IMG/VR virus record: IMGVR_UViG_3300011116_000315
Coordinates: 1-34,625 of that record
DNA: 34,625 bases
From: a virus
Direction: 5' to 3' (one strand)
Every line of letters begins with the position of its first letter. Position 1 is the stretch's first letter. This document shows, one piece after another, positions 21,901 through 28,845 of the stretch. The notes beneath the pieces were generated by a model, which made no database searches, had not been told where the DNA came from, and worked only from the letters and a program-made list of their open reading frames with translations. Both the position numbers and the translations under genes were made by a program.

Positions 21901-22482
21901 AAACGCCAACCCATTCATCTGCCGGCCAGATGCCGGCCAGCGTAAAGCAACAGGAATATCCGCGCCGCCCATTGTCACGTTGGGAGCCGTTCCGTTGACT
22001 GCGGTTATAACACCAGCATTGGTAGATGTATAAAGGCTGATGTATAGATTGCCGCTAATCTTTGTATCTACATTCCCATCGCCATCTGTAAGCGAAACAA
22101 CTTTTGTTTGGTCAGTTCCATCAAACGTAACAAGCCTGTCGCCGTAGTAAAACTTTGTACGATCATATGAGAATGTTGCGGAAGCGTCAGACGAAATAGA
22201 AGAGATCGCCATGACGTAATACATCGTTTTTTGATCGGTAGACAGAACCGCATCAACAAACGTACCGCCCAACCATGCGTCGCCGTACACCACGGGAATC
22301 GAATTGTTATTGGCTGGAGGAACCTGTTGCCGAGCGCCCGTGTCTTGAGACTGCGGCGGCTTAGACCCGAATGCCCGAGTAACGACAAACGAAACTGCAA
22401 AGTTAATTGCAAACGTCGCAGCAGCTAACGGTAATCCAGTCAGCGTTACGCCTATAGCCTGAAGAATGATTGATGCTGGCAT
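18913..22482 (-). CDS. tail tip / central fibre protein (gpJ-like) with collagen insert and S74 chaperone
   Basis: A 1189-residue protein. The N-terminus is hydrophobic (residues about 1-40). The next ~450 residues are a gpJ-like hub: VPPANNNSIPVVYGDAWLGG, DVWYDYMTDTRYGAG, and QINQIQIEFPSKLNRDQPD...ETPAGLLYPNEPANRQTT. A fibronectin-like segment lies around 520-610, a short collagen-like stretch (GPTGPTG) at about 611-640, and then beta-rich fibre repeats. From about 1076 there is a Peptidase_S74 intramolecular chaperone (SDARMKD with the autocleavage Ser at about 1077, ending in a coiled coil LVHKVDALEARIAALEAK). It forms the tail tip and carries host-recognition parts; the S74 domain trimerises the fibre and then cleaves itself off. 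Confidence 0.9.
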   Translation of the reverse strand: MPASIILQAIGVTLTGLPLAAATFAINFAVSFVVTRAFGSKPPQSQDTGARQQVPPANNNSIPVVYGDAWLGGTFVDAVLSTDQKTMYYVMAISSISSDASATFSYDRTKFYYGDRLVTFDGTDQTKVVSLTDGDGNVDTKISGNLYISLYTSTNAGVITAVNGTAPNVTMGGADIPVALRWPASGRQMNGLAFAIVKLNYNADAGTTGLQPITFYCKHYPKGGTVAKPGDVWYDYMTDTRYGAGMTGLVDSASATALNTYSDQTITYTPAGGGSSTQARYRINGVVDSGKPVLDNVEKMLECCDSWMAYNAASGLWSVVINKAETSSFSFNDTNLIGEIRVSAIDINQQINQIQIEFPSKLNRDQPDLVYMETPAGLLYPNEPANRQTTTLEFTNDSVQAQYLGNRRLEQAREDLIVTITSTYPGIQVDAGDVVDITNADYGWTNKLFRVMKVSEATVDDGNLGATLELSEYNAVVYDDATITAFTAAPNSSLPSPNYFSSLNAPVIGDLAPSAAPPTFSATCTMPAVGRITSITLFYTTSATPAATDWKTWSTAILSNGATFTNSSTFKFENITLSSGTYYFAFSVENDSAKSTLSATSAALVWSPTALAGPTGPTGAGGATGPTGASVTGPTGSAGLVGIAALTAYLVQSQSASTPTFTTPTSGSAVPSGWSSTVPAVAIGQVLWYIQGRYNANAVTVDGVGGNTTAWTGPIAASIFQSIRSDNYNGPTPPTTSNFGTLGWYLDQPSGNLYANAAYLRGELVTGVSGAQRVEINKGVSNKVAVYNSSNTLLSTFGGTGASTDALLILNPVLTGTTAVGASAQIPNVTGLSNSAYGYYAKTTDASIEGTLGAWVGTGSTNIRAGASGTRDYGSGVVSGFLGYQDGSYSAAVRGYNTSGGTEVSIADSSGYAINVRSGSIRYGSYTFSAFNGSTTQFLRGDGTFATPSGGSGTVTSVSGTGSVSGITLSGTVTTSGSLTLGGTISLSASDIPNLPGSKITSGLVSETYVGGFKNGSTSIVGAAGTGSTATLQTFMGSENTNLTTGNMVYYTLSGGTYAGVYINQRGSTATWSTLTSDARMKDVLGDIPVPNALEAIKAIGKPVIWKWKHEASNPVWGYTAQQVGHGLPSALIESPQLPNGEFQKVPGTEDRVLTFDNTKFQMLKDLALLELVHKVDALEARIAALEAK

Positions 22483-22485
22483 GAT

Positions 22486-22923
22486 CTACTCTCGAAAGAA
22501 CGTCGCTTGCATGGGCTTAAACTTGTATCTTGTGTAATCAATGTTTGGCGAATTAGGCATTAGGCTTGTGCAGACAATTTGAACCCGCTTTTGATCTAGC
22601 ATGTCTTGCGCGAGCTTGTTAAATCTCAACCACAGTTTCCCACCAACAGATGTATCTCTAAATTCTGGTACAACCCACCACGCTACCTCGTGAAGCTCTT
22701 TAACTGAACTATTCCAAAAGTTTCGCGTTACATAAGCCGCCAAGAACCCGCGAAACTGATCGTCAATAAGAACAAAACCTCGGCCTTTTATCATCTCAAA
22801 GAAGAGCGTTTTTACATGCCCTTCATTCTGGTTTTGCTTTAGTGTCTCTATGCCTGCTTCGTCTGCGTATGCCTTCATCATCTCAATCAAATGAGGCATG
22901 TCGTATTTTGTGGCGTATCTCAT
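22486..22923 (-). CDS. GNAT-fold acetyltransferase-like protein in the tail operon
   Basis: A 145-residue protein with GNAT features: N-terminal helix DMPHLIEMMKAYADEAG, central strands FVLIDDQFRGFLAAYVT, motif A VAWWVVPEFRDTSVGGKLWLRF (residues about 80-101, acetyl-CoA loop RDTSVGG) and a C-terminal TRYKFKPMQATFFRE. GNAT-like proteins are recurrently encoded just before the tail-tip gene in siphoviruses, at the place where lambda has K and I. Substrate unknown; acetylation of a virion or host protein is possible. It has short overlaps or gaps with both neighbours. Confidence 0.78.
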   Translation of the reverse strand: MRYATKYDMPHLIEMMKAYADEAGIETLKQNQNEGHVKTLFFEMIKGRGFVLIDDQFRGFLAAYVTRNFWNSSVKELHEVAWWVVPEFRDTSVGGKLWLRFNKLAQDMLDQKRVQIVCTSLMPNSPNIDYTRYKFKPMQATFFRE

Positions 22924-23576
22924 CCTGCTTGACTTATATCGTTAACGTCTGCTTGCGCTGGTTGAACGGTTCCCGGATCTGACTGCGATCCCGATTTCGG
23001 CGGAGCGCCAAAGTCAAAGTATTGACCGGAGATTGCGGCAACTCGGCTCATGCTTGTGTCTGATGCGTAGCGCTGTTGCCATGTCGAAAGATTGGTTTTG
23101 ATGCCGGCTATTCTGTTCTCCAGAATAGATCTGAACGATGTGCAAGATATTGACGCGGTAGCGGTACGGCTTCGGATGTTGTCGTTCCAATCTTCGGTGA
23201 TTGAAATGTTAGAAACGATACCTTGATAGCGCTTGAAGAACTGTGTAGACGGGCTTGTAATGATCTGATAGTTGGAGTCAAAGAATCCGCGCCAAACTTC
23301 TACTGTTGAACCCTTGATATTTGACCCAAGAACGATTGATATATTAGTTGGGTCAATACCGATAAGCCCAATGATCATGTCAATCGAAGTCGCTTTAATT
23401 TCTCGGTTTACTGCGCCAACAGAAAGAAGGCTGCCTAATCCTGAGAATGTATTCCCGCCGACAGTGATTGCGGCAGACGCATTGCAAAACGTGTAGGTTG
23501 CTGTTGAGGTTGTCAGTTTTACAAATTCGCCGTGGGTAATGCTTGCGCTATTGAGCGCTGTCATAGGGGTACTCAT
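22920..23576 (-). CDS. tail tip assembly protein (gpL / DUF2163-like)
   Basis: A 218-residue protein containing TALNSASITHGEFVKLTTSTATYTFCNAS, VNREIKATSIDMIIGLIGID and TVEVWRGFFDSNYQII..PSTQFFKRYQGIVSNISITEDW, followed by RTATASISCTSFRSILENRIAGIKT. The 'vEiwrGfFd ... rfkGiv... ' layout is that of distal-tail/hub proteins encoded between tape measure and tail tip (lambda L, DUF2163). The C-terminal 40 residues are low-complexity. Start ATG 23576 overlaps the upstream stop. Confidence 0.72.
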   Translation of the reverse strand: MSTPMTALNSASITHGEFVKLTTSTATYTFCNASAAITVGGNTFSGLGSLLSVGAVNREIKATSIDMIIGLIGIDPTNISIVLGSNIKGSTVEVWRGFFDSNYQIITSPSTQFFKRYQGIVSNISITEDWNDNIRSRTATASISCTSFRSILENRIAGIKTNLSTWQQRYASDTSMSRVAAISGQYFDFGAPPKSGSQSDPGTVQPAQADVNDISQAG

Positions 23577-24220
23577 TGAACATTCTCCCTAAAGACAAAA
23601 TCAGCATCCCAATCGACAAACGCGCCGTTGGTCATGGGTCGTAATGTGTAGGTCGGGCAAACCTCGGCAACTACGGAAAACGTACACGCAGATCCTACAG
23701 CCGTGAGCGTACCGACAGATGGTGTACCGATTACTGGTCGATGCAGCGTAACGCTAACTGTCGATCCCGAGCCTCTTAAAACCTGAGCAGTTACTTTGTA
23801 CGGATAGCTACCGATCTGTAGGAAATCGCCAGCAGCAAAAACAATCGTTCCGCTTGCAACCGCTGGTAGATTGCCTACCGAAATCGTCGTCGCATTAGCC
23901 GCCGGAACAGATGCGAGCGTCAACGCCGCAGCCTGAACGGATGAAAGCTGGCCTTGGTAAGCGGTAAACCATTGAAGGTTTGTGGAGCTAAACGTAATCG
24001 TTGCCGCTGTCTGCCGGTCGAGGTTGTCGATGGTCTGAATCACATCTCGAACCTGGGGATAGTAAAGAAATGAATGAGGTTTGACTGTAAACACCCAAGG
24101 AACGGATGTAACGTAAAGCGCCGTTCTAACTTGCCCTGATCTTGAGTATTGCTGGCCTACCATCCGCCGGTTGTTAACCGTGATTGTTTGGCTGATGTCT
24201 AAAATGGTTTGGAAGCTCAT
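23573..24220 (-). CDS. minor tail protein (distal tail / gpM-like position)
   Basis: A 215-residue beta-rich protein: MSFQTILDISQTITVNNRRMVGQQYSRSGQVRTALYVTSVPWVFTVKPHSFLYYPQVRDVI ... WDADFVFREN. It directly follows the tape measure, where lambda gpM or a Dit-like protein is encoded. The N-terminal strand pattern and R-rich loop agree with a tail-ring protein. The middle (about 95-150) is a small beta domain with FLQIGSYPYKV. Probably forms the ring between tube and tip. Confidence 0.7.
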   Translation of the reverse strand: MSFQTILDISQTITVNNRRMVGQQYSRSGQVRTALYVTSVPWVFTVKPHSFLYYPQVRDVIQTIDNLDRQTAATITFSSTNLQWFTAYQGQLSSVQAAALTLASVPAANATTISVGNLPAVASGTIVFAAGDFLQIGSYPYKVTAQVLRGSGSTVSVTLHRPVIGTPSVGTLTAVGSACTFSVVAEVCPTYTLRPMTNGAFVDWDADFVFRENVQ

Positions 24221-25953
24221 GCTCTGCCTCGCGGTGAGAGAGATTTCTGAGCGTAGGAGTTAGCCGCCCAGACCGCTCGATTGCTGCCCATGATTCTTTC
24301 CTCAAAAGACTTAACGTCAATCGCTTGTATGTTGTAGTTATTGACTGTCGATGTTCCGCTCATCGCGTAAGACGGAACTACTTGGCCGGCCATGCTTGGA
24401 ACAAATAGTTCCGGCCCTCTTTCGCCCACAAGATACGGAGCGCCAGAGTTAACCGGACCGCCGCCGGCTCGCTTACCAAAGAGACCACCAAGAACGGGAA
24501 CGGTAGACATGAAGTTCTCAAACAGAGACGGAGCGCCTTTTATGTCTGACTTAAAAATAAGATCTAAAAATTTGTCTAGCGAGCGAGAAGCTAGCTTTTG
24601 GAGCAAAGAGGAGAGAGCAGACTTAAAAGCATCTGCTGCCGATTTGCCAGACATAAATGCCTCGACAATGGTTGTGCCGATTGATTTATATCCATCGCGT
24701 ATATCTTCAAGAAGATCCAGTTCTTCGCTTGCCGCCTTTTTCTTTTCCATCATATCTTCTAGTTCTTTGTTGGCTGTGATTTCGGCTTGCGCCTGAACCT
24801 CATTAAGAACCTGTGCGGATTCTTTTTCTAGCTCGATTTCACGCTCAATTTGCTTCAGCCTTAACTCAAGATTAAATCGCCGCAAATCGTCCATCGCGGC
24901 CAGCTCTTGATTGGCTTCTTTTGTCAGCCTCTGCATCTCTTCTTGTTGCTCAGCTTCCTCGCGGCGCAGACGGATAATCTCTTCCATCTTCGCAAGACCG
25001 GCAGGCCCGCCTTGCTTTGCGGCCTCGAACCGTAATGCCGCTTCTTCGCCTTCTTTCAGCTTAAGAATCTGCGCGTCCAAACCCTCAAGGTAACTCTTAA
25101 GCGCTTTTGCGCGAGACTCGGCCTCGGAATCCCTAACGGCTTTGACTTTGGTTCCTGATTGCCTTCCGCCCTGCGTAACGCCAACCACCGGAGCGGCGGC
25201 GGGCTCTTCTGGGGAACCAAAGCCAAGAAACTCTTTGACGCTATCCCAAGCATTTCTTGCTTTGCCGACCAGACTAAGAAAACCGACTTTGGCTTTCTCA
25301 ACCATGATGTCTATAGCATCGCCAATATCACCAATCGTCTGAACGCCGCGCTTTGCTTCGCCCGTAAACTTATCAGTGTTTCGAGATAGTTGGTCAATCT
25401 TAGAAATGTCTAAATTTGCAAACTGCTTCCCGAAAAGCTGAACTTGTAATCGAGCGCGTTCCGCGCCTGCGCTCATCCCTGAAAGCACCGACGTTAGGTC
25501 TCGGAAGATGTCAATCTCAGGTCTCAACATGCCGCCAGCGTCGGCAATGTTTACCCCTAATTCCTTGAACAAATCGGCTTGTTCCTTTTGACCATCAGCA
25601 GCAGCGCCCAACGTTGTCGAGAAGCGATCCCACATCTGTGCAGCGTTATCGGCATCTTTTCCGGCCTGAACCATAGCGCCCTGAAGGGCTAAGACCTCTT
25701 CAATCGCCAGACCCGAGCCTTCAGCAAAGTCGTTAACCGCATCCGCAGCTTTGAAAAAAGAAGTTGCAAATGCTCCCGCAGCGGCGGCGGCAAGCAACAT
25801 AGGATGACGCAACGCCCCCATCGCAGTGCCAAGCAAATTGACACTGACTTGCATTTCGCGGGTTTTGGCTTTGGCCCTGTCGATCTCTTGAACGAACTTT
25901 GCGCTCTCAAGACCTAGCGCGACTTGTAGGGCTGCGATTAGCTTACCGGCCAT
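24217..25953 (-). CDS. tail tape measure protein
   Basis: A 578-residue, mostly helical protein. It opens with MAGKLIAALQVALGLESAKFVQEIDRAKAKTREM, has a hydrophobic Ala-rich segment (LLAAAAAGAFATSFF, about 53-67) and long coiled coils at about 265-400. It ends in the common tape-measure tail KRAGGGPVNSGAPYLVGERGPELFVPS (about 500-526). Known rule: tail length scales at about 0.15 nm per residue, so a short siphovirus tail of about 85 nm is expected. It follows the G/GT chaperone genes as usual. Start ATG 25953 overlaps the T frame. Confidence 0.92.
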   Translation of the reverse strand: MAGKLIAALQVALGLESAKFVQEIDRAKAKTREMQVSVNLLGTAMGALRHPMLLAAAAAGAFATSFFKAADAVNDFAEGSGLAIEEVLALQGAMVQAGKDADNAAQMWDRFSTTLGAAADGQKEQADLFKELGVNIADAGGMLRPEIDIFRDLTSVLSGMSAGAERARLQVQLFGKQFANLDISKIDQLSRNTDKFTGEAKRGVQTIGDIGDAIDIMVEKAKVGFLSLVGKARNAWDSVKEFLGFGSPEEPAAAPVVGVTQGGRQSGTKVKAVRDSEAESRAKALKSYLEGLDAQILKLKEGEEAALRFEAAKQGGPAGLAKMEEIIRLRREEAEQQEEMQRLTKEANQELAAMDDLRRFNLELRLKQIEREIELEKESAQVLNEVQAQAEITANKELEDMMEKKKAASEELDLLEDIRDGYKSIGTTIVEAFMSGKSAADAFKSALSSLLQKLASRSLDKFLDLIFKSDIKGAPSLFENFMSTVPVLGGLFGKRAGGGPVNSGAPYLVGERGPELFVPSMAGQVVPSYAMSGTSTVNNYNIQAIDVKSFEERIMGSNRAVWAANSYAQKSLSPRGRA

Positions 25954-26260
25954 TGTTTCCCCCTAAGATGTCTAAAAACTCTGACTTGAACCCTGGCAGA
26001 CTTGTAAACGCAAGGAAGTCTCGCTCTTGTCTTGTCATGTAGTTTGGAGGGACGAAATACTCCTCCAGATGCGGGAAAAACTCTCGACTCTTGATTGGGT
26101 TTTTAGACAACGCGTTATAAACAATCGCCATCAAATGCGAGATCAACATTAAGTTTTGTCTCGCGCCAATCATGCCATCGCGGTACAGCAATTCTACCTC
26201 TCTGGTGGTCACTACATCAAGGCTTTCTATGACCTCGGGAGACTGACCGTTAAAGATCAT
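25943..26260 (-). CDS. T domain of the tail assembly chaperone, made as a G-T frameshift fusion
   Basis: A 105-residue frame (MIFNGQSPEVIESLDVVTTREVELLYRDGMIGARQNLMLISHLM...) that is not expected to be translated alone. The -1 frame after the slippery site at 26302-26296 runs LKRSLYRQIRAA directly into this ATG. The full GT protein would be 26760 to 25943, about 272 residues. In lambda-like phages GT binds the tape measure and recruits tail-tube subunits. The T segment is helical and ends beside the tape-measure start, which it overlaps by 11 bases. Confidence 0.88.
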   Translation of the reverse strand: MIFNGQSPEVIESLDVVTTREVELLYRDGMIGARQNLMLISHLMAIVYNALSKNPIKSREFFPHLEEYFVPPNYMTRQERDFLAFTSLPGFKSEFLDILGGNNGR

Positions 26261-26292
26261 TGCCGCCCGAATCTGCCGATATAGTGACCGCT

Positions 26293-26760
26293 TTAGTTTT
26301 TTTCGACTTCCTTATAGTCTGGGTTTACTGCCTTTTCGATCAACTCCGTCAGATGCTTAATCTGCGCTGGCGAGAAGGCTTCGGAAATATCCTCGTACGA
26401 AAGCGCAAAAAGCTCTTGCCCTTCCTCAAAACCGACTAAGTTGATAAGCGCAATCTCGCGCATGATTTCTTGAGCTTTGTAGCGCGACGCTTCTTTTAGG
26501 CTTCGGCCCTCAACCACAATGTCATCGTCTTTACGCTCAACCTCTACAGATTTATTGATCTTGTATAGTTTCTCAAACGTATCGACTAGCTTTGTGTATT
26601 CCTGTTCTAACAAAGCATCAGGAGGGTTTTTGATCTTGCCCTCAAGCTCAAGCATTTCTTTCCTAGTAGGAAGATAGACCTTTAGCGCATGACCAGCGAA
26701 ATCAATGTCTGCGTATTTTTGCCTTTGGAACGAAGAACCGAACTTGTCTTGTAATCTCAT
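26293..26760 (-). CDS. tail assembly chaperone G
   Basis: A 155-residue acidic protein (MRLQDKFGSSFQRQKYADIDFAGHALKVYLPTRKEMLELEGKI...). It has the N-terminal beta segment plus helical C-terminus of G-type chaperones, and sits immediately upstream of T and the tape measure. The stop TAA follows a perfect A-AAA-AAC slippery heptamer. G is made in excess over GT and coats the tape measure before tube assembly. Start ATG 26760 forms an ATGA overlap with the gp10-like gene. Confidence 0.88.
   Translation of the reverse strand: MRLQDKFGSSFQRQKYADIDFAGHALKVYLPTRKEMLELEGKIKNPPDALLEQEYTKLVDTFEKLYKINKSVEVERKDDDIVVEGRSLKEASRYKAQEIMREIALINLVGFEEGQELFALSYEDISEAFSPAQIKHLTELIEKAVNPDYKEVEKN
26296..26302 (-). 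promoter_or_regulatory. programmed -1 ribosomal frameshift site (A AAA AAC)
   Basis: On the minus strand the last sense codons of G read GTC GAA AAA AAC followed by TAA. The heptamer A-AAA-AAC (26302-26296) is the canonical tandem-slip sequence. Shifting back one base reads AAA AAA then CTA AAG CGG ... into the T frame without a stop. Confidence 0.93.
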
Positions 26761-27233
26761 TTTTTAACCTTTGCTCGTTGTTTTGCCGCCCAGAGATCCA
26801 TGTGAGCGCTCATGAGAGACGCTAACCGATCCAGAGCGGAGCTTGCAATTGATTGGAAACTGTTTCGTATAAACGGCCTAGCAGGAACTTCTGCTGTGCC
26901 AAATTCTATAGCCTCTGCTGCTGGCCTGTACTCGCCTTTAGCATCCTTGTAACCAACGCCAACATCGACAAACCCAAAAGCAACTGTGTCGCGGCTAAGA
27001 TACTTTTTAGATTTGTCTTTACGCGTTGCAACCTTCGCGCCGTTGCGAACCTTGAGTTGTAACTTCCCGGTATCGACAGGAACTCTTGCGCGGATTGCCG
27101 CTTTTACGGGCTCCATCGCAGACTTAAGACCTGGAAGTAAAGACCGACGGGCTTTGGTCGTGCCGAACTCTTGAGCTAATTCTAAAAGCGAATCCTCAAA
27201 CTCTCGGAAGCCCTTAACCTCAATCTTTCCCAT
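26757..27233 (-). CDS. HK97 gp10-like head-tail/tail completion protein
   Basis: A 158-residue basic protein with the HK97-gp10 pattern: MGKIEVKGFREFEDSLLELAQEFG, AAIRARVPVDTGKLQLKVR (residues about 46-64, the highly conserved aPvdTGkLr motif) and AIEFGTAEVPARPFIRNSFQS (about 110-130, E(f/y)Gt..~pa~PFirpa). It forms part of the neck where head and tail join. It lies after the tail-tube gene, not before the tail terminator as in HK97, separated from the other connectors. Confidence 0.88.
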   Translation of the reverse strand: MGKIEVKGFREFEDSLLELAQEFGTTKARRSLLPGLKSAMEPVKAAIRARVPVDTGKLQLKVRNGAKVATRKDKSKKYLSRDTVAFGFVDVGVGYKDAKGEYRPAAEAIEFGTAEVPARPFIRNSFQSIASSALDRLASLMSAHMDLWAAKQRAKVKK

Positions 27234-27444
27234 TGGTCACGATCTTTTTGAAAATTAGATCGTTGAGACGAATCACATAATTAACTACTTCGTCTGGTGT
27301 CATATCTGGCGCATGATTCTCCGCGATCTTGTGGCAAAGGCTAATGTTGATGAGCCTTTGTTGAGGATACCCAAACCAGTTTTTAGAACCGGTCTGGGCT
27401 TGCGTGACTAAGTAAGCCAGCAGATCGTCACTCGCTCTTTGCAT
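27220..27444 (-). CDS. small protein of unknown function (tail region)
   Basis: A 74-residue helical protein (MQRASDDLLAYLVTQAQTGSKNWFGYPQQRLINISLCHKIAENHAPDMTPDEVVNYVIRLNDLIFKKIV). Start ATG 27444 overlaps the preceding gene by 17 bases; its end overlaps the gp10-like gene. The LTDEVVNYVxxLNxLIFKK type of C-terminus is seen in small phage proteins between tube and tape-measure genes. No function known. Confidence 0.6.
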   Translation of the reverse strand: MQRASDDLLAYLVTQAQTGSKNWFGYPQQRLINISLCHKIAENHAPDMTPDEVVNYVIRLNDLIFKKIVTNGKD

Positions 27445-27616
27445 GAGCTCTTAGCACTGAAAGACAGACTGCTTCGGCCCCGCCGGGGCTGGCTTCCTGT
27501 AGGGCGGCATCCACCTCTTGAAGGGTAAAGGGATGCCCTTTTGCCATAGCGTGTAAATCGCCATGAAAGCTAGCCATCAAAGCTACAAGATCATCAAGTG
27601 TTGTTTTGCCATCCAT
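27428..27616 (-). CDS. small acidic protein of unknown function (tail region)
   Basis: A 62-residue protein starting MDGKTTLDDLVALMASFHGDLHAM at ATG 27616 with GAGG upstream. The frame is open to 27679, but those codons lie inside the tail-tube gene. It overlaps the tube gene's end by 23 bases and the next gene by 17 bases. Helical, acidic. With its neighbour it occupies the position between tube and chaperone genes; role unknown. Confidence 0.6.
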   Translation of the reverse strand: MDGKTTLDDLVALMASFHGDLHAMAKGHPFTLQEVDAALQEASPGGAEAVCLSVLRAHAKSE

Positions 27617-28088
27617 ATTGGTTTCCTCGCGGGTGAATCGTGAAAGTAACCTGAGCTTCTGCGCCTGGAGCAGGATCAATTGTCCATTGACTTACGCGTC
27701 CATTGAAAGAAAAATAAACAGTGTTAGTACCGTCTGTTGCGGCAATAACAAAAGTTCTATCTATGGTTCCGTTATACGCGTCAGCGCGAAGCAAAAGAAG
27801 ATTTGTGCTTGCTGGATTCCATGCGGCCACAACCGTCATGGAAGTTGGCGCAGACTGGACCGGAATCTTGTCAGATTGACGCGAGCCAGCAACCGAAAAG
27901 TTAGCAACCGCATCGTCTTGTCCAAATGCGGGAATCGCCTCAACCGGAACAAGATTTCCAGCTATTGCAATTGCAGAAACATTTGCATATGTAGAAAGTT
28001 CTGCGGTGGTTAAAGGAGTGGGCGTAGCCCCCGGCTGGCAATATAGCGAGGCGCTGAAGCCGGGTAAAACTTTATTAGGGAGAGCCAT
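27594..28088 (-). CDS. major tail tube protein
   Basis: A 164-residue beta-rich, Ala/Thr/Ser-rich protein (MALPNKVLPGFSASLYCQPGATPTPLTTAELSTYANV...). The central part is SRQSDKIPVQSAPTSMTVVAAWNPASTNLLLLRADAYNGTIDRTFVI, and it closes with FNGRVSQWTIDPAPGAEAQVTFTIHPRG. The segment order (N-terminal strand, D...P...A.WNP.~~~~~~l~~~a~~g~..r.f.i, fngyvs.~~~..~~~~~a~~~~~i~~~g) is that of lambda V/HK97-type tube proteins. It is encoded right after the tail terminator. It polymerises around the tape measure. Confidence 0.85.
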   Translation of the reverse strand: MALPNKVLPGFSASLYCQPGATPTPLTTAELSTYANVSAIAIAGNLVPVEAIPAFGQDDAVANFSVAGSRQSDKIPVQSAPTSMTVVAAWNPASTNLLLLRADAYNGTIDRTFVIAATDGTNTVYFSFNGRVSQWTIDPAPGAEAQVTFTIHPRGNQYGWQNNT

Positions 28089-28096
28089 TTTTCACC

Positions 28097-28501
28097 TCAC
28101 GAAGGAATGTTCAAAGTCGAGTCTAAAACAATTTGATGTAATTTTGAATCGTTGTCGTATGTGTGGAAAAGCCAATCAACGTCTACTTTCGCCACAAAAA
28201 ATAAGCCGCCAAATGTTCCCTGATAGCCGTGGAGCGCATCGACAATCTGCTGAGCCTTCGAGTAACAGTTCGCCATTTGCTGAGCAAAGACCGTCGCTTG
28301 AAAGACAGGTCTATCTATACCCTTGACCGACTGCGGCCCTGTGTAAACCGGCTGATGAACATCTCTTAGCTGCCAAGTAACAAACGTCGGCTCGGTTGAA
28401 AAGTTGCGGTTGAACACAGCATAAACCGGCGTGGGTGTACAAACCGAGGTTAGCTGCGCCTGTATCGCTTGAGCATAGGTAACGGCTGAATTCTGGCCCA
28501 T
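28097..28501 (-). CDS. tail terminator protein (DUF3168-like)
   Basis: A 134-residue protein: YAQAIQAQLTSVCTPTPVYAVFNRNFSTEPTFVTWQLRDVHQPVYTGPQSVKGIDRPVFQATVFAQQMANCYSKAQQIVDALHGYQGTF. The pattern 'l....~pvy~vf....~~P~v~~q~........~~~~d.p~~qv~v~a~~~~~~~~~~~~v~~al~' is the DUF3168/gpU-like tail-terminator fold. It would cap tail-tube polymerisation and join tail to head. Its position between head-closure and tube genes agrees. Confidence 0.8.
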   Translation of the reverse strand: MGQNSAVTYAQAIQAQLTSVCTPTPVYAVFNRNFSTEPTFVTWQLRDVHQPVYTGPQSVKGIDRPVFQATVFAQQMANCYSKAQQIVDALHGYQGTFGGLFFVAKVDVDWLFHTYDNDSKLHQIVLDSTLNIPS

Positions 28502-28845
28502 CAGACTGCAACCGTTGGTTCGTTACGATAGCAAGTGAACGTCACCCACTGCCGATCATCGTGCTCGTAAACCTCAGCGATCCGCCAAGACTTGTCTCGG
28601 AAGGAAATGCTGTAAGCCTCTTGAGCATCCGAAATCGTACGCATATTGGGCGTGTAATTCACGGTGAACTCAATCATGTTGTCGTACTGACGAAACTTCT
28701 CAAGCGTCCGAATGCGGTTATGCACAGACTTGGTTTTTGCTCGCGTCTGAAACCATGCGGTCTCTGTCGTTGTCTGCTCGCCAAGATTGGTAAGCCCAAA
28801 CGTCAGATTGTTGATGGTGATTTGATCGACGCGTAAAACCATCAC
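28501..28845 (-). CDS. head closure / head-tail adaptor protein
   Basis: A 114-residue beta-barrel protein: TETAWFQTRAKTKSVHNRIRTLEKFRQYDNMIEFTVNYTPNMRTISDAQEAYSISFRDKSWRIAEVYEHDDRQWVTFTCYRNE. This is the Phage_H_T_join/SPP1 gp16-type pattern (t..~w~~~r~...~~~~f~iRy~~~i~....i.~~~~~w~I~~v~~~d~r~~~~~~~c). It seals the portal-connector channel. Starts at ATG 28845, overlapping the upstream stop; the one-base overlap at 28501 couples it to the tail terminator. Confidence 0.82.
   Translation of the reverse strand: MMVLRVDQITINNLTFGLTNLGEQTTTETAWFQTRAKTKSVHNRIRTLEKFRQYDNMIEFTVNYTPNMRTISDAQEAYSISFRDKSWRIAEVYEHDDRQWVTFTCYRNEPTVAV

Noticed and set aside
22486-22923. Interpretation as an NlpC/P60 tail peptidase (lambda K position)
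   Set aside because: There is no catalytic Cys-His pattern; the WWVVPEFRDTSVGGKL segment fits a GNAT acetyl-CoA loop instead.
27220-27616. A second frameshift-linked chaperone pair in the two small genes after the tail tube
   Set aside because: Each has its own plausible start and overlap, no slippery heptamer was seen at the junction, and a clear G/GT pair exists downstream.
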